A stretch of DNA of 64,000 nucleotides, taken from assembly GCF_002575655.3 (NCBI RefSeq), contig NC_053040.3, positions 364,000,267-364,064,266 on the forward strand, in the 5' to 3' direction. Below the pieces are notes generated by a model, which was not told the origin of the DNA, made no database searches, and was given only the letters and a program-made list of their open reading frames with translations. The translations under genes and the position numbers were made by a program. This DNA comes from Aegilops tauschii subsp. strangulata. Its lineage: Eukaryota > Streptophyta > Magnoliopsida > Poales > Poaceae. The first letter of the stretch is position 1. Each line of letters opens with the position of its first letter. Below, piece after piece: positions 11,250 to 23,711 of this stretch.

Positions 11250-12150
11250 TCTCTTCTCAGCCAGCCAGCAGACGCGCGGAGCCGATCGTCTGTTGGCTCA
11301 TATGCGGTCCCACATGTCAGTGAAAACGCAAGAGGACCCACTGAACCTGCACATCTTTCACCTCGATGTGCTGGTGATGAAAAACAAATCCAATAAAGAT
11401 CTTCGGTGGCCGCTTTTGGAGTTACTCAAGAGTAGTAAGATTCTATTTACAGTTTAACCCAAGATGCACATCACGTGGCTTCACCTACCACTGTATTTTC
11501 TTGCATGACACGACCTGGATGCTGGATGTCCCATGTGTCGGCAAAAGGAGGAAGAACTCGACCAAATCTTCGGTTGTGCTCTCGGATTAGACTAGTTGTG
11601 CTAACTTAAAATTTTATTGTGTAGAATGGATGCAAGTTTTGGTATTGGAATAAGAGTACAAAGATATATTGATAGAGCGCAATTTAGTAGATGTTCTAGC
11701 ACTTTTAGCTAGCATAGAGGCTAGAGATGAGACTAGTGCACTTGTTGATAGAATAGAGGCCAGACACGTCTACTTCTTTACACTCGAAGAAGAAAGAAGC
11801 ATGCAAGATTGAGCCTCCGCAGATCAACAATGAATGCATCGAGAAGGCACGAATCCAACTTACAGGAGCAGTTATGGAAGTTGGATATCTTCTAAAATGT
11901 ATTCTTGTGGTTCTTGTTTTCTTTGGTCTTGCTTTTCTAGTCAAAATTTTGGTGATGTATTTCCATGTACCAAAAAATCAATGATGAAAAAAAGATGTGT
12001 TTGCAAAGAAAATGTACGCGGCCGGGATGCGGTCGCGCGTTCGGCGCACAACCAACGCATCCAAGAAATGGCCCGGACACGACCCCATTGCCCTACCCAA
12101 ACGGACAGAATCCGGGAAAAACGGAGGTCCGTTTGGGGTCGTGCGTTGGA
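11250..12150. other. No complete gene; coding-like scrap and GC-rich palindromic stretch
   Basis: Near 11670-11811 a plus-strand frame reads VDVLALLASIEARDET and later TLEEERSMQD before a stop, which looks like a decayed coding fragment of unknown origin. At about 12010-12155 a GC-rich stretch has partial inverted repeats (ACGACCCC / GGGGTCGT; CAAACGGAC / GTCCGTTTG), which suggests a degraded DNA-transposon end. Confidence 0.4.
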
Positions 12151-12154
12151 GTTG

Positions 12155-12615
12155 GCCTTACAAGTGGGACCACAGTTGAGGAAACCGACTATCGGCGAAC
12201 CCCCACCTCGCCCGCCGCGCAATGGCTGAGTTAGAGAAACGACGAGGTTGAAGAGATTGTTGTAGCACGGACTCCAAGAAATATGGTGTTAGATGGAAGT
12301 CGTTCTGGTGGCGTGTGCCGTACTCTTGGACATGAATGCTTGTTCTGGCCCATGCCACCCTACTACTCCTACTACTTAGGTGGTGTTTGGTTCTCTAGTC
12401 CTAGGACTTTTTCTAGTCCCTAGGACTTTTTGAAAAAGACTCTCAAGGAGGTGCTTCTAAGGACTTTTAGCAAAAAGTCCCAAAAAAGTCCCTGGAACCA
12501 AACACCCCCTTATAGTAGTAGTAGTATCGAGGATTCGAGGTGCTGGTTACGTACAGCGAACACATTAACATATGGCCCACCTCACACTGTGGCCAAATTT
12601 CCTGGAGTCTGTGCT
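12155..12615. repeat. Dispersed duplication, copy 2, split by a Tourist MITE
   Basis: It matches 10977-11245 in order (ACAAGTGGGACCACAGTTGA near the start, CCTGGAGTCTGTGCT at the end). It is longer because of the MITE at 12379-12509 and a short (TAG)n expansion beside it. Confidence 0.75.
12379..12509. mobile_element. Tourist (PIF/Harbinger) MITE
   Basis: A 131-bp element has termini GGTGGTGTTTGGTT and AACCAAACACCCCC, flanked by a TTA duplication at 12376-12378 and 12510-12512. AGGACTTTTT and AAAAAGTCC motifs pair inside. TTA target duplications are diagnostic of PIF/Harbinger. Confidence 0.88.
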
Positions 12616-12817
12616 AGGTTAAAAAGTGTTCTTTGTGAGGATGGGTGGCTAGTCTCAAGTTTAAAACTTGTTGTATTACGTACGTAGATGTAGAGATAGT
12701 GCAGCATGTGAAGCTAGTACAAATAGTGTACTATTGTTGATTGGCCTCATCCGATAACCTATTGCAATGCACGTACAATTATGTATTCGGAAAATATCTT
12801 TTTGCCTCATCGCAGCA

Positions 12818-14706
12818 CCCACTCAGAGAAGCGACTCGATAGCCATTCATAAATTTAGTAAGTTTATCACAGGCATATCATTTTATTACATACAACAGGT
12901 CATCAACCCACAATGACAATGAGGATACATTATAAATACTAAAGTTTTCATCACACAACAAATAACAAGCAATGAAATGAACTTCAACTCAACCAATCCT
13001 CGGCGTTGGAAACGCTTGCTTTGAACCACAAGCGATTCCCTCGGAAGAGCCAGCTACTGTCAATCTCGAGACCAACGCAGGACTGATCATCCAGGCTGAA
13101 GCGGCCTACCATATCACGACCAGGGTAGGGAACCACCGCAATGTCCGACGTATAGATACAGTTGCTTCTCATAAATGGTAGTAACGTTGTGTCAACAGCA
13201 GTTGGATCGCCTTTCACCATCATTGGATAGTTTTATCCAAGGAAGAACGAGTTTGCCCCAAGGCTATCAATACTGTACCAGGGAGAAGGTGTTGGCGCTA
13301 GCACACTAGTATCCATCCCGAATACCATGCAACGGGTGTTGGAATAGGTCCGGAGAGTGCGACCATGGGAGACAACACCTGCTCCCTCAGTAGTAACATC
13401 AGCAGTGGGCTGTATACAGACAAGAAGGGGTGATCCATCGGAAGTTGCCAGGCGCCACTGAGTATATGGGCCCTCCTCGTCCTCATGCTCATGATCATCA
13501 CCATCTTCATCTCCCCCTTGGTTATAAACTTTTTCAAGTATAGGCGGTGGAATGTTCACAGGACCTTGGAAACACAAGAAGAAGGTTAATTAGTAGAGAA
13601 GGGGAACTTGCTAACTCGCATGCATGTGGATGAAACAATTATAATTACGGTGGAAGACAAACGTACCGAAACTACGAGGATCCCATGCAAAAACAGTGCC
13701 ACGAGTGGTGGCAGCAAACACAAGACCCTCGTATTCAATTGCATCACAGTACACATCCGTGTATAGAAACTGATTTTTGAGCAATATCCATCCAGTCGAA
13801 CCACGAAGGACGGCAACAAGCTTGTCAAAGATAGCAACAACTTGATAGTTCTTGTAATTCCAAGAGCGGTTGGGAACTCGAGAAATTGCTATCTTCCGTA
13901 GACGACAGTCACCATGATCATATTTGAACGTACGTAGATCATCTATGTGCTCAACCTTAGGGCACTCAGAGATTTTTGGAAGTGGAATCCGCTGACGAGT
14001 GTACACATTCACAAGTTCGAACTCGCAATTATACCCAATATAAACAACCCAATCTCCATTTGCGCCTGCCCAAGCCTTGCCCTCAAGCGATGGCATCTTA
14101 ACATCATACATATCATTATCAAGCGGCATCAACTTGCACAAGGCGAGGCTTCCCTCGTCCCCGCGCCAGACAGCAGGGTCACGGCAAAGAAGATAGGGGA
14201 GATCAAACCGCTCCTGGACCCTTGGGTTCCTTGTAATGATGTTATTAGTTGAGTCGAGAATGTTCTTGAACGAACCTGCCATGCTAGCCGAGGTGATGAC
14301 ATCGCACCGATCAATGAGTTCCCCCACCACGTCATCTTTCAGATCGGGGCAAGAATAACAGGGTCGTTTCCGGCTTGTTCCCTCCATGGAGAAGACGATC
14401 GAACAATGGCAGAAGGAAGGGTGAAAGCAAATGGAGGAGGGAGGAAGAGCGTGCGACAGCAGTTCCAAATCGAGAGGGAAAGGCGAAGAGTCGGTGGACG
14501 GTTGCCAGTTTGCCACGGTACACGAAGAGGCGCCCCGGCCTACACGTCCTTTTGGAAATTGTACAAAAGGACTCGCCGTCTTCTCACTGACATGTTGGAA
14601 CGGGACCACATGTCGACGAAACATGGTGTGTAATTTCCCGTGCAAAATGCGATCTGGTCGCGTTGGCCCGAGGTGCCGCATTAGTTATCGACCTTTATTT
14701 TTTAAC
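12818..14706. repeat. Segmental duplication with F-box/DUF295 gene, copy 1
   Basis: This segment and 16049-17980 are homologous from about 170 bp downstream of the gene to about 320 bp upstream of its ATG, in the same orientation. Identity is high in the exons, the intron and the 5' leader. Confidence 0.85.
12984..14387 (-). CDS. F-box-like/DUF295 protein, copy 1, late premature stop
   Basis: Exon 1 (13667-14387) starts MEGTSRKRPCYSCPDLKDD. A degenerate F-box-like segment (DDVVGELIDRCDVITSASM) is followed by a DUF295/KIB1-4-type beta-propeller region (WVVYIGYNCEFELVNVYTRQRIPLP, split by typical Trp/Gly positions; EGLVFAATTRGTVFAWDP). Donor G/GTACGT and acceptor CCAAG/GTCC join exon 2 (to 13564), which has an acidic loop (GGDEDGDDHEHEDEE). 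A TAA at 13233-13235 replaces a codon that is proline in copy 2 and removes the last 83 residues, which remain open to TGA 12984. The product would be truncated near the C-terminus. The family acts in SCF complexes; the target here is unknown. Confidence 0.72.
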
Positions 14707-16048
14707 ATACAATCCGAGTGGATAGCTCCTGTGGTCATCACACGTGAGCGGATATATAGGTGGGCTAGGTGGGCAGGCGGCAACAATCTAAGTGCTAAAA
14801 GAGTTTATCTCGAAAAAAGAGTTGATCCAATGCTTGGTTTTGTTTGGATTTTCCAACTATGACCATTGGATAGAGTGAATCAATGGCTTACGTTCAAAGT
14901 TATTCTCATACTATAGAATGGTATAGGAACATGGAGAGATTTGGTTGATTTTATATCGCTGAATAATATAAAATATTATGAGTGCAGACGCTCCACCCCG
15001 AGGTTTGTAGCTCCTTCTCGGTCGTCGGGAATCTATGTTCTTCCACTCTTTCGCTTAAGACATGAGCTTTGTTCATCCTGTTGCCGACACGCGGGACATC
15101 TATATGCCTCCATTTTACAAAATCATAATATATGCCTCCATGACACGCGGGACATCTAGCATCAAGGTGGCGTGTCATGCAAGAAAATGGAGATATGCAG
15201 CGCGTAAGTGAGTCGTGCACTTCGATGGCACCTAGTACTACGCAATATTTTTTCTCCTGGATGGCACGTGAATAGTGCACGTACTCAATGACAGAGCACG
15301 GGATGGTAGCCATGGACATGGTCGGCCCTTTTTGAAGAGAGTACTAATAAATAACTTTGATGTGTCCCGTCAACTCGCAGAACGACGAGAAGCTTGATTA
15401 CTAGGCCTTCTCCCTCGCCAACGCGTGCGCGGTGGCTCGCAACACGAGGAGAAACATTTGCTTACAAGCGGTGGACGTGCAGCAGTTCATTTGGTGTCAG
15501 ATTGCCAGAAGTACTACTATAGTACCATCATTATTGTTCGACTTCCGGAAGAGGAGAAGAGCCAAGCGCAAGGTCACCTACTAACCTAGTACAGTACTAC
15601 TATAGCCAAAGCTGGTCCACCTTTTTAGAGCATGGTTAATTAATATAGGCACATCATTGAGAGCAAGTACTCTCTTCGCAGGAACAAAGGAAGTGAAACA
15701 AAAGTTGGAGTGGATGCTAGATTGCCAATTAAAACATGGTTACATATGAAAAAAATCCTATAGCATTCTATCCTATGAATCAAACGACCAATGTAGGAAA
15801 ATTATGAGGGGGGTCTCTCCAATAGTGTTCCTTGGCTCGCACCTAGCATCATGGTGGTCGAACTTGGAGTCATTCATCTGGTACACGTGGCGTCTCAGAT
15901 CTGGACACAAGGTGACGCGACCTCTCACTTCCTCCGCCATTTGAAGCGGCGCGCCGGTGGAGGGCTAGCATACTCCAATATTAGGTTGGCTCTATGTGAT
16001 GTGGCAACTTCATATACTAACCGGATGCTGGCTATACTACTACTGTAC
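14707..16048. other. Spacer between the duplicated genes; no gene seen
   Basis: A mixed AT-rich spacer. ORFs of 71-122 codons (for example 14951-15319) lack domains and splice support. CATGACACGCGGGACATCTA is a local repeat near 15093 and 15137 (partial). No transposon termini were recognised. Confidence 0.5.
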
Positions 16049-17980
16049 TCACACTCCAAGAAGTGACTCGAAAACCATTCATAAATTGAGTCTATGACAT
16101 GCATTTGCAACTGAAATGTACCATTCATTAAATACAACAAGTCATCAACACACAACAACAACGCAGGTACATGTTGGATTGTAGATTATTTCCAACAAAA
16201 CATTCTAGCAAATACTAAAGTTTTCATCACACAACAAATAACAAGCAATGAAATGAACTTCAACTCAACCAATCCTCGGCGTTGGAAACGCTTGCTTTGA
16301 ACCATAGGTGCTCTAGGAAGGGCCAGCTATTGTCAATATCGAGAGCAACACAGGACTGATCATCCAGGCTGAAGCAGCATATATCAGGACCAGGGTAGGG
16401 AACCACCGAAATGTCCGAGGTATAGATACAGTTGATTATCATAAATGGTAGTAACGTTGTGTCAACAGCAGCTGGATCGCCTTTCACCGTCATTGGATAG
16501 TTTGGTCCAAGGAAGAGCGAGTTTGCTCCAAGACTATCAATACTGAACCAGGGAGAAGGTGTTGGCGCTAGCACACTAGTATCCATCCTGAATACCATGC
16601 AATGGGTGTTGGAATAGGTCAGGAGAGGGCGACCATGGGAGACAACACCTGCTTCCTCAGTAGTAACAGTCTGAGTGCACTATATACAGACAAGAAGAGG
16701 TGATTCATCGGAATTAGTTGCCAGGCGCCACTGAGTATATAAGTTCTGCTCCTCCTCATGCTCGTGATCATCACCATCGTCATCTCCCCCTTCCTTATAA
16801 AATTTTTCAAGTATAGGTGGTGGAATGTTCACAGGACCTTGGAAACACAAGAAGAAGGTTGATTAATAAAGGAAAACTTGCTAACCCGCATGCATGTGGA
16901 TGAAACAATTATAATTACGGTGGAAGACAAACGTACCGAAACTACGAGGATCCCATGCAAAAACAGTGCCACGAGTGGTGGCAGCAAATACAAGATCCTC
17001 GTATTCAATTGCCTCACAATACACATCTGTGTATAGAAACTGATTTTTGAGCAATATCCATCCAGTCAAACCACGAAGGAAGGCAACAAGCTTGTCGAAG
17101 ATAGCAACAACTTGATAGTTCTTGTAATTCCAAGAGCGGTTGGGAACTCGACAAGTTGCTATCTTCAGTAGACGACAGTCACCATGATCGTATTTGAACG
17201 TACGTAGATCATCTGTGTGCTCAACCTCAGGGCACTCTGAGATTTTTGGAAGTGGAATCCGCTGACGAGTGTACACATTCACAAGTTCCCACTCACAATT
17301 GTACCCAATATAAACAACCCAATCTCCATTTGCGCCAGCCCAGGACTAACCCTTAAGCGATGGCATCTTGACATAACACGTATCATTATCAAGCTGCATC
17401 AACTTGCACAAGGCGAGGCCTCCGTCGTTCGCGCCCATGCGAACAGGCTTATAGCGAAGAAGATAAGGGAGATCAAACCGCTCCTGGACCCTTGGGTTCC
17501 TTGTAATGATGTTATTAGTTGAGTCAAGAATGGGCTTGAAGGAACCTGCCATGCTAGCCGGGGTGATGACGTCACACCAATCAATGAGTTCCCCCACCAC
17601 GTCATCTTTCAGATCGGGGCAAGAATAACGGGGTCGTTTCTAGCTTGTTCCCTCCATGGAGAAGATGACCGAACAATGGCAGAAGGAAGGGTGAAGGCAA
17701 ATGGAGGAGGGAGGAAGAGCGTGCGACAGTAGTTCCAAATCGAGAGGGAAAGGTGAAGAGTCGGTGGACGGTTGCTAGTTTGCCACGGTACATGAAGAGG
17801 CGCCCCGGCCTACACGTCCTTTCGGAAATTGTACAAAAGGACTCGTCGTCGTCTCAGTGACATGTTGGAACGGGACCACATGTCAACAAAACATGGTGTG
17901 TAATTTTTCGCGCAAAATGTGATCTGGCAGCATTGGCCCGAGGTGCCGCATTATTTCTCGACTTTATTTTTTTCATGGCG
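16049..17980. repeat. Segmental duplication with F-box/DUF295 gene, copy 2
   Basis: This is the partner of 12818-14706. Homology ends near 17976, just upstream of the shared motif GGCCCGAGGTGCCGCATTA. Confidence 0.85.
16260..17657 (-). pseudogene. F-box-like/DUF295 gene, copy 2, multiple stops
   Basis: It has the same two-exon structure as copy 1 (exons 16937-17657 and 16260-16837). Codon 6 is TAG where copy 1 has CGG. A further TAG interrupts exon 1 just after MPSLKG (near 17346), and a third TAG in exon 2 follows PLLVCI (near 16680). The region around the late stop of copy 1 is intact here (SLFLGPNYPMTVKGD), so each copy is broken at different places. It is therefore a pseudogene; an internal start such as the methionine at 17598-17600 could give only a short product. 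Confidence 0.82.
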
Positions 17981-18308
17981 TGCCGTTCAGTTTTGAAGCA
18001 CGACTAACTGATACTGTTTGCGAAGAAAATATAAAGTACTCTACCACTACTCCACCTCTAGTACTAGTAGTATAAAAAAGATATATAGGCTGGAGCTTCA
18101 GAGCTTTCTTGCTAAGGGATGCCCACTTGCTTCTCACACTATCACCCTCTCTCCAGATCTAAAAAGACGGCCTCTCTCTCCCTCCTCACCGGTGGTCACA
18201 GATCCGCCGGGGAAGAAAAGGACGTGCAGCGTTGACACACTTGTCGTCGGCGAGCGAGGTCACGCACTGACGACAAGGCCGTCCTCTCAGACCTAGCGCC
18301 CGTGCGGG

Positions 18309-18391
18309 ATGGCCTCCATCCCCAAGCTCGCTGCCGTAGTGTGTGCGGACGACGACGACCACGAGCGAAGCCACTTCCCGCCGACCCTCAG
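18309..18391 (+). CDS. Candidate first exon of an unrecognised gene
   Basis: An ATG at 18309 opens MASIPKLAAVVCADDDDHER in a GC-rich pocket and reaches a good donor (CTCAG/GTATGC). A C-rich leader with CTCTCTC precedes it. No convincing downstream exon was found; a weak candidate at about 20531-20692 follows an acceptor-like TTGGCAG. It could be a gene relic or a non-coding transcript. Confidence 0.3.
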
Positions 18392-18549
18392 GTATGCTAC
18401 CTCTTTTCGAACCATACCCTTGTTCTATTGCCCCATCTGCCATGTTGCTGCATGTGGATCTTTTTCCACTCCACCATCTTCCCAATTTGCTATCCTCTGC
18501 TCTGCTGGTCACGCAGACGAAGACCTTAATTTGCACTATTAAAGGAAAC

Positions 18550-19050
18550 CCTACTTCATGCGGACTAATCCATGTCTAGGTTGAATAAGGAAAGGAAGGG
18601 AGACTGTACTGTCCAAGAGAGTAGGCATCGAACCCGCATCTAGGTTGAAAAGGGGAAAATCAGTAGCTAAGGAACGAGTCTCGTGTCTCTTGGTTGAAGG
18701 AGGGTAGAAAGGCATGACAACGCAATAGAGAATGACCAGGTCGATCGGTTTGTTTTCCTCACATAGGAAAAGGGTGGCTAAACATAACAAAAATGGGACG
18801 TAATCCACATATGTTGCCTGGATATTTGTTGCTCTGGGCAACCTTACCTCCCTCACCACTCTATGCGTCCGTGGAGGTACATCGTACTGGTGCGCCCACT
18901 GTCCGAATGGGCCTCCCATGCTCTTAGTGTCACTTTTTTGTTGTTAGTATAACGCCAGCAGTCAAGTCAAGCAATGCTACTGCTAAAGTGATGCCACATT
19001 TAACTAATGCCGCACTCAGTCTAATGCCACCGATAAATTTAAGCAATGCC
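18550..19050. other. No gene seen
   Basis: A minus-strand ORF of 122 codons (18551-18919) has no recognised domain. The sequence after 18960 is a run of imperfect AATGCCA motifs. Confidence 0.4.
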
Positions 19051-19059
19051 ATTTAGTAT

Positions 19060-20930
19060 CATTGGATTATTTCAGGGTTAGCTGTTGATTGTGGATGTAT
19101 TAAAGATTTTTCAGCTAAGGCATTCTAATGCTGTTGCACAACCAGTATACCAACGATGAAACTTGTTACTACCTTCAGATTTTTGCACTATTAATGCTTA
19201 TAGATTACATACCTCACTTTCATGAGATAAGTTAATTTTTTTGTACAGTGTCACCAAAATGCCAAGGCGTTGATGTCATTTTATTTTGGTTAAACTGCAC
19301 AAAAAATTATGAAGACAAGAGGAAATGTCAAGAGTGGGCACCTCCTCCTCCGGCTGTTGTCTTGATTCGTTAGATCAAGTTTTTATGTTTGATCGATTAT
19401 CAAGATTGGGATAGCAATTTTTAAGGTCCCCCCGACTTCGAAATGATATTTACCTTGGAGGTACATGGTTTGTAATTTTTTATACTGTCATTATTTAATA
19501 ATGCTAGTTACCTTCAGACTTTTGTATTTGGTTTAATGCTCATGCACATCTAGTATACCAATGCTGAAACGTGTTACCTTTACATTTTGTATTGTTAATT
19601 CTTATAGAAATCTTCCAGTGCCAGAGTTTCTGTTCAGTAAACCATTGTACTGTACCCTGTAATAAAATAACTACTCTACTATTGCACTAGCCACTGGATT
19701 AGTGTATATTTGTAGTATTCAAAATTTTGAATGGTGTTGCATTATCGTATGGACATAAATAAAGTGTGGCAAGCTTTCCCAGATATGTGCTCCAGAAAAC
19801 TACTACCTGTTTTTCTAAATACTAGTAGACGTTTGGGTACTTTAAACTGAACCGCGAAAACGTCTTATATTAAGGAACAGAGGGTGTAGAGTTCACTCAA
19901 ATTATCCCGGTAAAGATAGTCACACCTTTGTTAAAATTAATGTTCATTATGTTATCGGAGGAGGTCTGTAAGTTTGTCTCTAATGCCTGTCAACTACATA
20001 CCTGACATCATGATGTAATGTTAAGTCATTTCCTTTTGTACACTGTCACTGAATTGTCAAGGCGGTGATGGCATTTTATTTTAGTTGAACAGCACAAAAT
20101 ATGCTTAAAAGAAGAGGAAAGGTCAGGAGTCGATCATTCTTTCAGAAAGAACTATATATGCTTTTCTGACATCAGCCTCTGTTGCCTTATTTATTCCTTC
20201 AAACAGGTGGTTAGAAACAGTCTTGCTACCTTTTCCCATTAAGAAATTGGAATGCTTATATTTGTGAGTCTATGCTTCAACTAGTGCCACTTTTATAGTA
20301 ATCACACTTTCAATATCTATGCAAACAGGGATGCTCGATTTTAGTGGAACTGCACAAAAAGTCCAACTGGTTCAACATCAGGAGCATGTTTTCTTGCAAA
20401 CCTTTATATCCAATTGGTGGCACTATGAGCTGTTCATTAAGAAGGTACATGGTTTGCTATTATCTTGCTACTCTTTTTGTACTGTCATTAGATAGTAATA
20501 CTAGTGGTTGCATGTGAATTTATTGGCAGGGTGGACCTACATTGGAGGTGCAGGACAGGATTCAATGATTGGGTGCTCAATTTCGGTTGTATTGATTTCA
20601 CCTCTTCCATCACTGCGAACATGGATATCCTTAGTCTGATGAAGAATAGGCGCTATATTTCTGCTCTGAACAAGCAAATCAATTCAGTATGAAATTGTCC
20701 AGGGCAAAACATGACTGTATCAAATTGTGAAGTGCAAAACATGACAGATGCTAAGCAGAAGAGACATGTTTAAACCGAAAATACAAGGTGGGGTATATGT
20801 TTACTAGCTGCTTGATATTTGTGTAGACAGAGATGTCTCCCCGTTGCTATTTGGCAAACACACAAAGTGACCGCAATTTTGGTTGAACTGCACAAGAGAA
20901 TAGTATAGTCACTGCATGCAGTGCCATTTG
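19060..20930. repeat. Diverged internal repeats, AT-rich
   Basis: A block containing GTACAGTGTCACCAAAATG, ATTTTATTTTGGTTAAACTG and CACAAAA at about 19245-19305 recurs in diverged form at 20037-20100. The TTTTGGTTGAACTGCACAA part returns at about 20339 and 20876. CCAGTATACCAACGATGAAA (19142) resembles CTAGTATACCAATGCTGAAA (19551). This is an old multi-copy structure, possibly a decayed transposon or a non-coding gene; no ORF supports either. Confidence 0.5.
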
Positions 20931-21680
20931 AAAATAGAAATGGAAAGATTGGATAGTCACTTCATGGACTGCAGAAAAGTAGTATTGTACTATTTATTGG
21001 CCAACACTAGGTGCTTCATTGCTTTGGTTTGATTATACAATGGGCATCATTTTGCCTAAGTTAAAGTTTGTATTCCGAATATAGTCTCGCCTTGTGATCA
21101 AGAGAAGACCAAATCATATTGCAGTGGATGTTCCTCCATCATGTGTGGTTCATTCTCACTACTAATGCGCTCCTGGCTGTTTTAGTTGCGACGCAAGATC
21201 CGAAGTGGCAGTTTTTTGAATAAAAATGCCTACCTCTGAAGAAACTGACAAGCTGCTCTGAAGAAAATGCCATGCGAATCAGAAGAAACTGCCAGCGAAA
21301 ACGTTCGCAAATGCCTTATCTCCCAGCTAAAGTTCATCAACTAATACCCTCGGCTGCGGCTCGTTGCATGCTGCTCCGCGTACTGGCTGCGAGCGATTTT
21401 GAGTGCCTGCATGCAGCCGGCCGTAATTAAGGCAGCTAACTGATGCGAAAAAGATGCGCTTTAATTGTTGCGGGCCTTTTAAATCCGTGGAATCATTATT
21501 GACAAGGAGGGAGATGATTCGACTGCACTCATTTGACCGTCATGCCGGCGTGCGACCCAGCATGGATGGGACGGGACGGCACAGTCAGAATTTCAGTTTC
21601 TCTAGTTTTCCACGGCAAGCTGGCGCGCTAAGCCATGCCTGCTTAATTATGCATTGAATTCCGATGACCGTCCCGCTACC
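20931..21680. other. No gene seen; upstream region of the 21806 ORF
   Basis: Short repeats of GAAGAAAATGCC and GAAGAAACTGCC lie near 21238-21290. A TATAAGTA motif at 21688 could be the TATA box for the ORF at 21806. Confidence 0.4.
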
Positions 21681-21805
21681 TTCTGCCTATAAGTACTGTT
21701 TCCCGGCCTTCTATGGTGGCACCGTGACCCAACTCGCCCTATACTCATAAGCCCCCACCGGCCCGACGTCGCTCGCCACTTATCCTCGCTCTCGCCACGT
21801 CCGCC

Positions 21806-22360
21806 ATGCCCCCGCCTGTCCGCGATAGGCGAGGCCGGAGGCGGTCACCGCCGGAACTAGTGTTCGGTTTTTCACCGGAAGGCGGACGGAGGGAGGAGGC
21901 ATTCTATCGGTATTTAGATGGCAATGCGGAGATCGAGGACTTGTTGGAGCGCGACCGCCTGGCGGAGGAGCAGGAGTTGTTGGAGCGCGACCGCTTGGCG
22001 GATGAGCAGCGTATCACCGATTTGCACCACCAGCAGGACATGGAGCAGCAGCGCACCGACGCTCTGAGTCGCGAGCAGAGCGCCCGCACGTGGGCCCACT
22101 ACGTGGAGGCCCCGGCAAATAGCCCTGGAGGCTGTCGGGCACGCACGCGTTCGCGACGCCGATTTTTACTAGCAGCTCGTCAAGTGGGTTTCCCGCTTAG
22201 AAGCCGAAGCTTCGGTGGACCACGCCGGCATGGAAAGGGCCAACGCGCGCGAGCAACGCGCCCTATCACACCTCTGGCAAGTCTGAGGCGAGGCGGAGGA
22301 CGCCGATGCCGGCGTTTAGCGTGTACCGCAGATGGCGGCCGCCATCGTCTAGTTAGCTAA
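21806..22360 (+). pseudogene. Coiled-coil-type ORF, probably repeat-borne, frameshifted
   Basis: The frame starts MPPPVRDRRGRRRSPPELV and contains two tandem copies of LLERDRLA(E/D)EQ, a charged helical segment that would form a coiled coil. After about residue 105 the frame becomes Arg/Gly-rich. A neighbouring frame then carries better coding sense (RQIALEAVGHARVRDADFY, then a TAG, then QLVKWVSRLEAEASVDHAG), ending in LSHLWQV before TGA. A one-base change near 22110 and a TAG therefore seem to have broken a longer protein. TATAAG lies about 115 bp upstream. From memory, similar ORFs are repeated in wheat, so a transposon origin is likely but unproven. Confidence 0.5.
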
Positions 22361-22864
22361 GAGTAAGTTAGTACTTGTACACTACTAGAGTATTAGTGGA
22401 AGTAGATAGTTAACTTGGCTATGATGGTTGTCAACGTGGAAGTTCAGTACTCTATATGTGGATTAGACCTGTTACTTTGCTCTGAATGTTGAACTTTCCG
22501 TTTGAACATATCGAATGGGCCGTTATTTTTTAAATGGGTTGTATTTGTCCTCCACGGGTTTAGAGGCTGACTTGTGGGCCTACCAAGTTGACGTGTACAC
22601 AACCAGGAGATGATTGTACGTGAAGAGGATGACAGCAGGGACCCGCCAAGGTCATGGCAGTACGCAAGCAAAGTGCCCCCCTTATTTCAATCCAATAAAA
22701 AAATGGCTCCTCCTAATGGATTTCTGACATCTGGGTCCCATGCCATTGTCAACGTAGTCAATAAACGAGAGAGTTGCACAACGAGCGGCTGACATCAGGG
22801 ACCCAGCAGCTCGCCCAGTTATTTTTGTTTTGGGTTAATTTGATAAATGCCACTCCAAATCTGG

Positions 22865-23075
22865 TGTTTCTAAGAAATGTCATTGCAATTTCCAAACTTT
22901 GAAAAATGCCATTTCATGCCATCCCCAGTGGCATTTTTCGAAGTCTGGAGTGGCGTTTTTCAAAGTTTGCAAATTGCAGTGGCGTTTTCCAAAGTTTGCA
23001 AAAATTGCAGTGGCATTTTTCAAAGTTTGGAAATTGCAGTGGCATTTTTATGAATCGCCATATTTGTTGTGGCAT
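22865..23075. repeat. Tandem and inverted repeat of a ~30-bp module
   Basis: GTGGCATTTTTCAAAGTTTG and GAAATTGCA form a unit repeated about four times from 22930 to 23050. The first copy at 22881-22912 is inverted (GCAATTTCCAAACTTTGAA) relative to the last, so the region can fold into a hairpin. Confidence 0.8.
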
Positions 23076-23711
23076 TTATCTAATTTGTTTTTGAGACGGA
23101 AGCAGGGTGTCAACTGGGCTGTGCGCGGCACTCTGGCATGTCTAGACAACCTTCTCTTTTATGTTTACCATAGACCAGCCCAGTAGTTTTTTTTCTTTCT
23201 GAAAATGGCAAGCCCATTTTTTTGTGATTTTCCAAGTAAGTCGCTTTGTCAGGCCTATTGGGCTGCAAATCTTTCAAGACGAGGAGAGCTTCATTCGGCT
23301 GGACGAGAAAATGGCCTATCAGTAATGAGAAATGGGTTGTACATTTTTAAAACACATCAAACCGACAATTACTTTCAAATTTCTTTTTTTCATTTCAAGA
23401 TTTTAAATTGCATTAATTTTTATGCGTGGACAATTTGTTGGATTTTATATTGATATACATTTATTTTTAAAATCAGTTTGAATGTGACTCAAAATTTCGG
23501 GATTAAAAACAGTTCGGACGGGACCGAAATATGCAACATTTCGTATAATTTTTTAACCGTGGCCACAATATGGGTTGTAATGCTAACAAAAAGAATATGG
23601 GCTCCAAAAAACCCATAAGAATTAGCAAATGGGCTGTAAATTATTAGAAATAATGGCAGATGGGATGTATGTTGTTTTCTACAGATTTGAGGCTTTCCTA
23701 AAAAATGGTTG

